A stretch of DNA of 42,956 nt from an uncultured Candidatus Poseidoniales archaeon (lineage in GTDB: Archaea; Thermoplasmatota; Poseidoniia; Poseidoniales; Thalassarchaeaceae): NCBI GenBank assembly GCA_902511005.1, contig CABXDN010000010.1:1-42956 (forward strand), given 5' to 3'. The position numbers were made by a program, and so were the translations under genes. Shown here in pieces: positions 41,083-42,956 of the stretch. Under the pieces are notes generated by a model. That model saw nothing but the letters and a program-made list of their open reading frames with translations. It searched no databases and was not told the DNA's origin. How positions within the stretch are numbered: position 1 is the first letter of the stretch; each line of letters opens with the position of its first letter.

Positions 41083-42956
41083 GCCAGCGACAACCAATGC
41101 ACTGATTAGTGCTATTGCAGCAATACCCGCTGTAAATCCTGGGGTATTATCATCCGAATCTACTACATTCGTAGGTGCTTCACTGATACCAGTTCCAACA
41201 ACTACATGTCCGTTCATTCCCATAGATGCATGAGGTTCACAGATGTAATAGAATGTTTCATCTTCCGTAAAGGTGATACGGTAATCAACAATTGTAGCTG
41301 CTGTACCGCTGTATTCTCCAGCTACATCTCTTGTAGTATCTCCTTCTTCTCTGATTTGTGCAACGTTATGTGCCATAGCTGCATCATTCCAAATCCAGCA
41401 TACAGTTTGTCCTACAGCAATACTTAGATCAGTATTGTCGAAAGCCATTCCATCCTCACTTAATCCGATTACGAAGTCACATCCTTCCGGGATAACTGGT
41501 TCATCAGCTGGTGGCATTAGTACCTTGTCGATGACATGGATTACACCGTTTGATGCCATAACATCAGCTGTAGTTACAGTAGCATCTCCAACCATTACAG
41601 TTCCATCTGTTACTGTGAATGAAGCCTCATCTCCGTTAACCATTGCTACAGTTAATCCATCTGTTACGCCAGCAGCATTGACTGCTCCAGAGTAAACATG
41701 GTAAAGTAAGATGTCTGTCAAAGCAGCGATTTCTTCATCAGTTGTGAATGCATCCAAATCGATTCCAGCATCAGTGAATGCTTGATCTGTTGGAGCGAAT
41801 ACTGTGAACGGTCCATCACCTTGTAATGTAGCAACCAAATCAGCCTTTACTAGAGCAGCGACTAATGAGTCATGCACTCCTGTTGACATTGCAACCGCTG
41901 CAATATCTACCAAGTCAGCTGGTGGCATTAGCACCTTGTCGATGACATGAATTACACCGTTTGATGCAGGTACATCAGCCAACACTACAGTAGCATCTTC
42001 AATCATTACAGTTCCATCTGCAACTGTGAATGATGCATCATCCCCGTTAACCATTGCAACTGTCAATCCATCTGTTACACCAGCAGCATTGACTGAACCT
42101 GAATAAACATGGTAAAGTAAGATATCTGTTAATGTAGCAATATCTTCATCTGTTGTAAATGCTGCCAAATCAATTCCAGCATCAGCGAATGCTTGATCTG
42201 TTGGAGCGAATACTGTGAATGGCCCATCGCCTTGTAATGTAGCAACTAATCCAGATGCTGATAGTGCATTAACCAGTGAATTGTGTATTCCTGTTGACAT
42301 TGCAGTTACTGCAATATCTACTGGAGGTGTCCACATGTATGATTCACAGGTTGCTTGTGTATCATCACTCAGTACGTGAGATACAGTGTTGTAGCATCCA
42401 GTAAACTCTTCTCCACCCATACTGTAGTTTTCTACATACATGTATGCTCCACATTCTTCCATTGAAGCTCCTGCAGCAATCATGTGTGTTGCGCTGTTAT
42501 AGCAAATACCGACTCCTGTGTAAGGAGCAGGTGGCATTAGTACCTTATCGATGACATGGATGACACCGTTTGATGCCATAACATCAGCTGCAGTTACTGT
42601 AGCATCCTCAATCATTACAGTTCCTTCTGTTACTGTAAATTGAGCATAATCTCCATTAACCATTTCTACTGCTAGACCATCTGTTACATCAGCTGCATAT
42701 ACTGCTCCAGAGTAAACATGGTAAAGTAAGATGTCTGTCAAAGCAGCGATTTCTTCATCAGTTGTGAATGTATCCAAATCGATTCCAGCATCAGTGAATG
42801 CTTGATCGGTTGGGGCGAATACTGTGTAAGGTCCAACGCCTTGCATTGTACTTACTAAGTCAGCCTTTACTAGAGCAGCAACTAATGAGTCGTGTGCTCC
42901 TGTCGACATTGCAACTGCTGCAATATCTACCAAGTCAGCTGGTGGCATTAGTACCT
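41068..42956 (-). CDS. Surface protein: fasciclin repeats, plastocyanin-like domain, PGF-CTERM (5' truncated)
   Basis: The frame runs off the right edge, so the N-terminus is missing; 629 residues are visible. Three complete FAS1 domains occur (each with TVFAPTDQAF and a YHVYSG H-box), and the end of another at the edge. A Cys-rich pair of motifs separates the first and second. After the third comes a cupredoxin domain with His in MAHNVAQ and CEPHASMGM, giving the His-Cys-His-Met type 1 copper set. The end (TPGFTAGIAAIALISALVVA then SRRR) is a PGF-CTERM signal, processed by archaeosortase for lipid attachment. FAS1 domains mediate adhesion; the copper domain suggests electron transfer at the cell surface. 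That combination of roles is inference. Confidence 0.9.
   Translation of the reverse strand, partial: VLMPPADLVDIAAVAMSTGAHDSLVAALVKADLVSTMQGVGPYTVFAPTDQAFTDAGIDLDTFTTDEEIAALTDILLYHVYSGAVYAADVTDGLAVEMVNGDYAQFTVTEGTVMIEDATVTAADVMASNGVIHVIDKVLMPPAPYTGVGICYNSATHMIAAGASMEECGAYMYVENYSMGGEEFTGCYNTVSHVLSDDTQATCESYMWTPPVDIAVTAMSTGIHNSLVNALSASGLVATLQGDGPFTVFAPTDQAFADAGIDLAAFTTDEDIATLTDILLYHVYSGSVNAAGVTDGLTVAMVNGDDASFTVADGTVMIEDATVVLADVPASNGVIHVIDKVLMPPADLVDIAAVAMSTGVHDSLVAALVKADLVATLQGDGPFTVFAPTDQAFTDAGIDLDAFTTDEEIAALTDILLYHVYSGAVNAAGVTDGLTVAMVNGDEASFTVTDGTVMVGDATVTTADVMASNGVIHVIDKVLMPPADEPVIPEGCDFVIGLSEDGMAFDNTDLSIAVGQTVCWIWNDAAMAHNVAQIREEGDTTRDVAGEYSGTAATIVDYRITFTEDETFYYICEPHASMGMNGHVVVGTGISEAPTNVVDSDDNTPGFTAGIAAIALISALVVAGSRRR
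41510..42956 (-). repeat. Tandem FAS1-coding repeats
   Basis: Units of 411 bases lie at 41510-41920, about 41921-42330 (the two adjoining) and 42530-42940, with the start of another at the edge. The first and last complete units are the most alike: 41681-41750 equals 42701-42770 base for base. The middle unit is more divergent. Confidence 0.85.

Noticed and set aside
41510-42956. Regular repeats considered as a CRISPR array
   Set aside because: The 411-base units are coding FAS1 domains with diverged interiors; there are no short identical repeats with unique spacers.

Overview
The window is a piece of an archaeal chromosome, most likely from a surface-ocean Thermoplasmatota lineage (Marine Group II / Candidatus Poseidoniales, or the related Marine Group III). 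The basis is the archaeal ftsZ-secE-spt5-rpl11-rpl1-rplP0-rpl12 cluster, acidic P-type stalk proteins, an archaeal primase small subunit, a RaSEA-type archaeosine enzyme, AK6 adenylate kinase, a TrmB regulator and a PGF-CTERM surface anchor. A class II photolyase, two peroxiredoxins and a cold-shock protein fit a sunlit, oxic habitat. The DNA is visibly AT-rich and very compact. No gene-free stretch reaches 300 bases, and I see no rRNA, tRNA, CRISPR array, insertion sequence or prophage. The taxonomic placement is inference from gene content.

Left third (1-16140): the 3' end of a threonine aldolase gene; an exported thioredoxin-like protein; an overlapping pair encoding a large AddB-like nuclease and an AddA-like UvrD helicase-nuclease; an M20 peptidase; a coiled-coil protein; a membrane left-handed beta-helix acyltransferase; the RaSEA-like radical SAM enzyme; and a two-gene membrane operon whose larger product looks like a cbb3-type oxidase subunit I that has lost most metal ligands.

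Middle (16190-32217): the ribosome-associated ATPase YchF, then the leftward ftsZ-to-rpl12 cluster. Two proteins of that cluster are remodelled: Spt5 carries an N-terminal Nudix-like domain, and uL11 consists only of its C-terminal domain. There follow a CDP-alcohol phosphatidyltransferase with AK6, a Ca2+/H+ exchanger, a luciferase-like oxidoreductase, primase PriS, an AN1-like zinc-finger protein, a 927-residue SF2 helicase, and an SAH/MTA-type deaminase.

Right third (32234-42956): a leftward photolyase, SRPBCC-epimerase, peroxiredoxin and cold-shock series faces a rightward ribA, peroxiredoxin, trmB, ubiB-like, SDR and Rieske series. The two share a divergent promoter with TATA-like boxes on each side. 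This looks like a light/oxidative-stress neighbourhood: flavin supply beside a flavin enzyme, and two thiol peroxidases. The window ends inside a large surface protein with tandem fasciclin domains, a Cys-rich motif pair, a plastocyanin-like copper domain and a PGF-CTERM tail.

Expression signals show two styles. Several first genes have a TATA-like box centred about 24-27 bases before the ATG with no room for a leader, suggesting leaderless mRNAs. Many genes inside operons have clear GGAGG/GGTG ribosome-binding sites or overlap their upstream neighbour.
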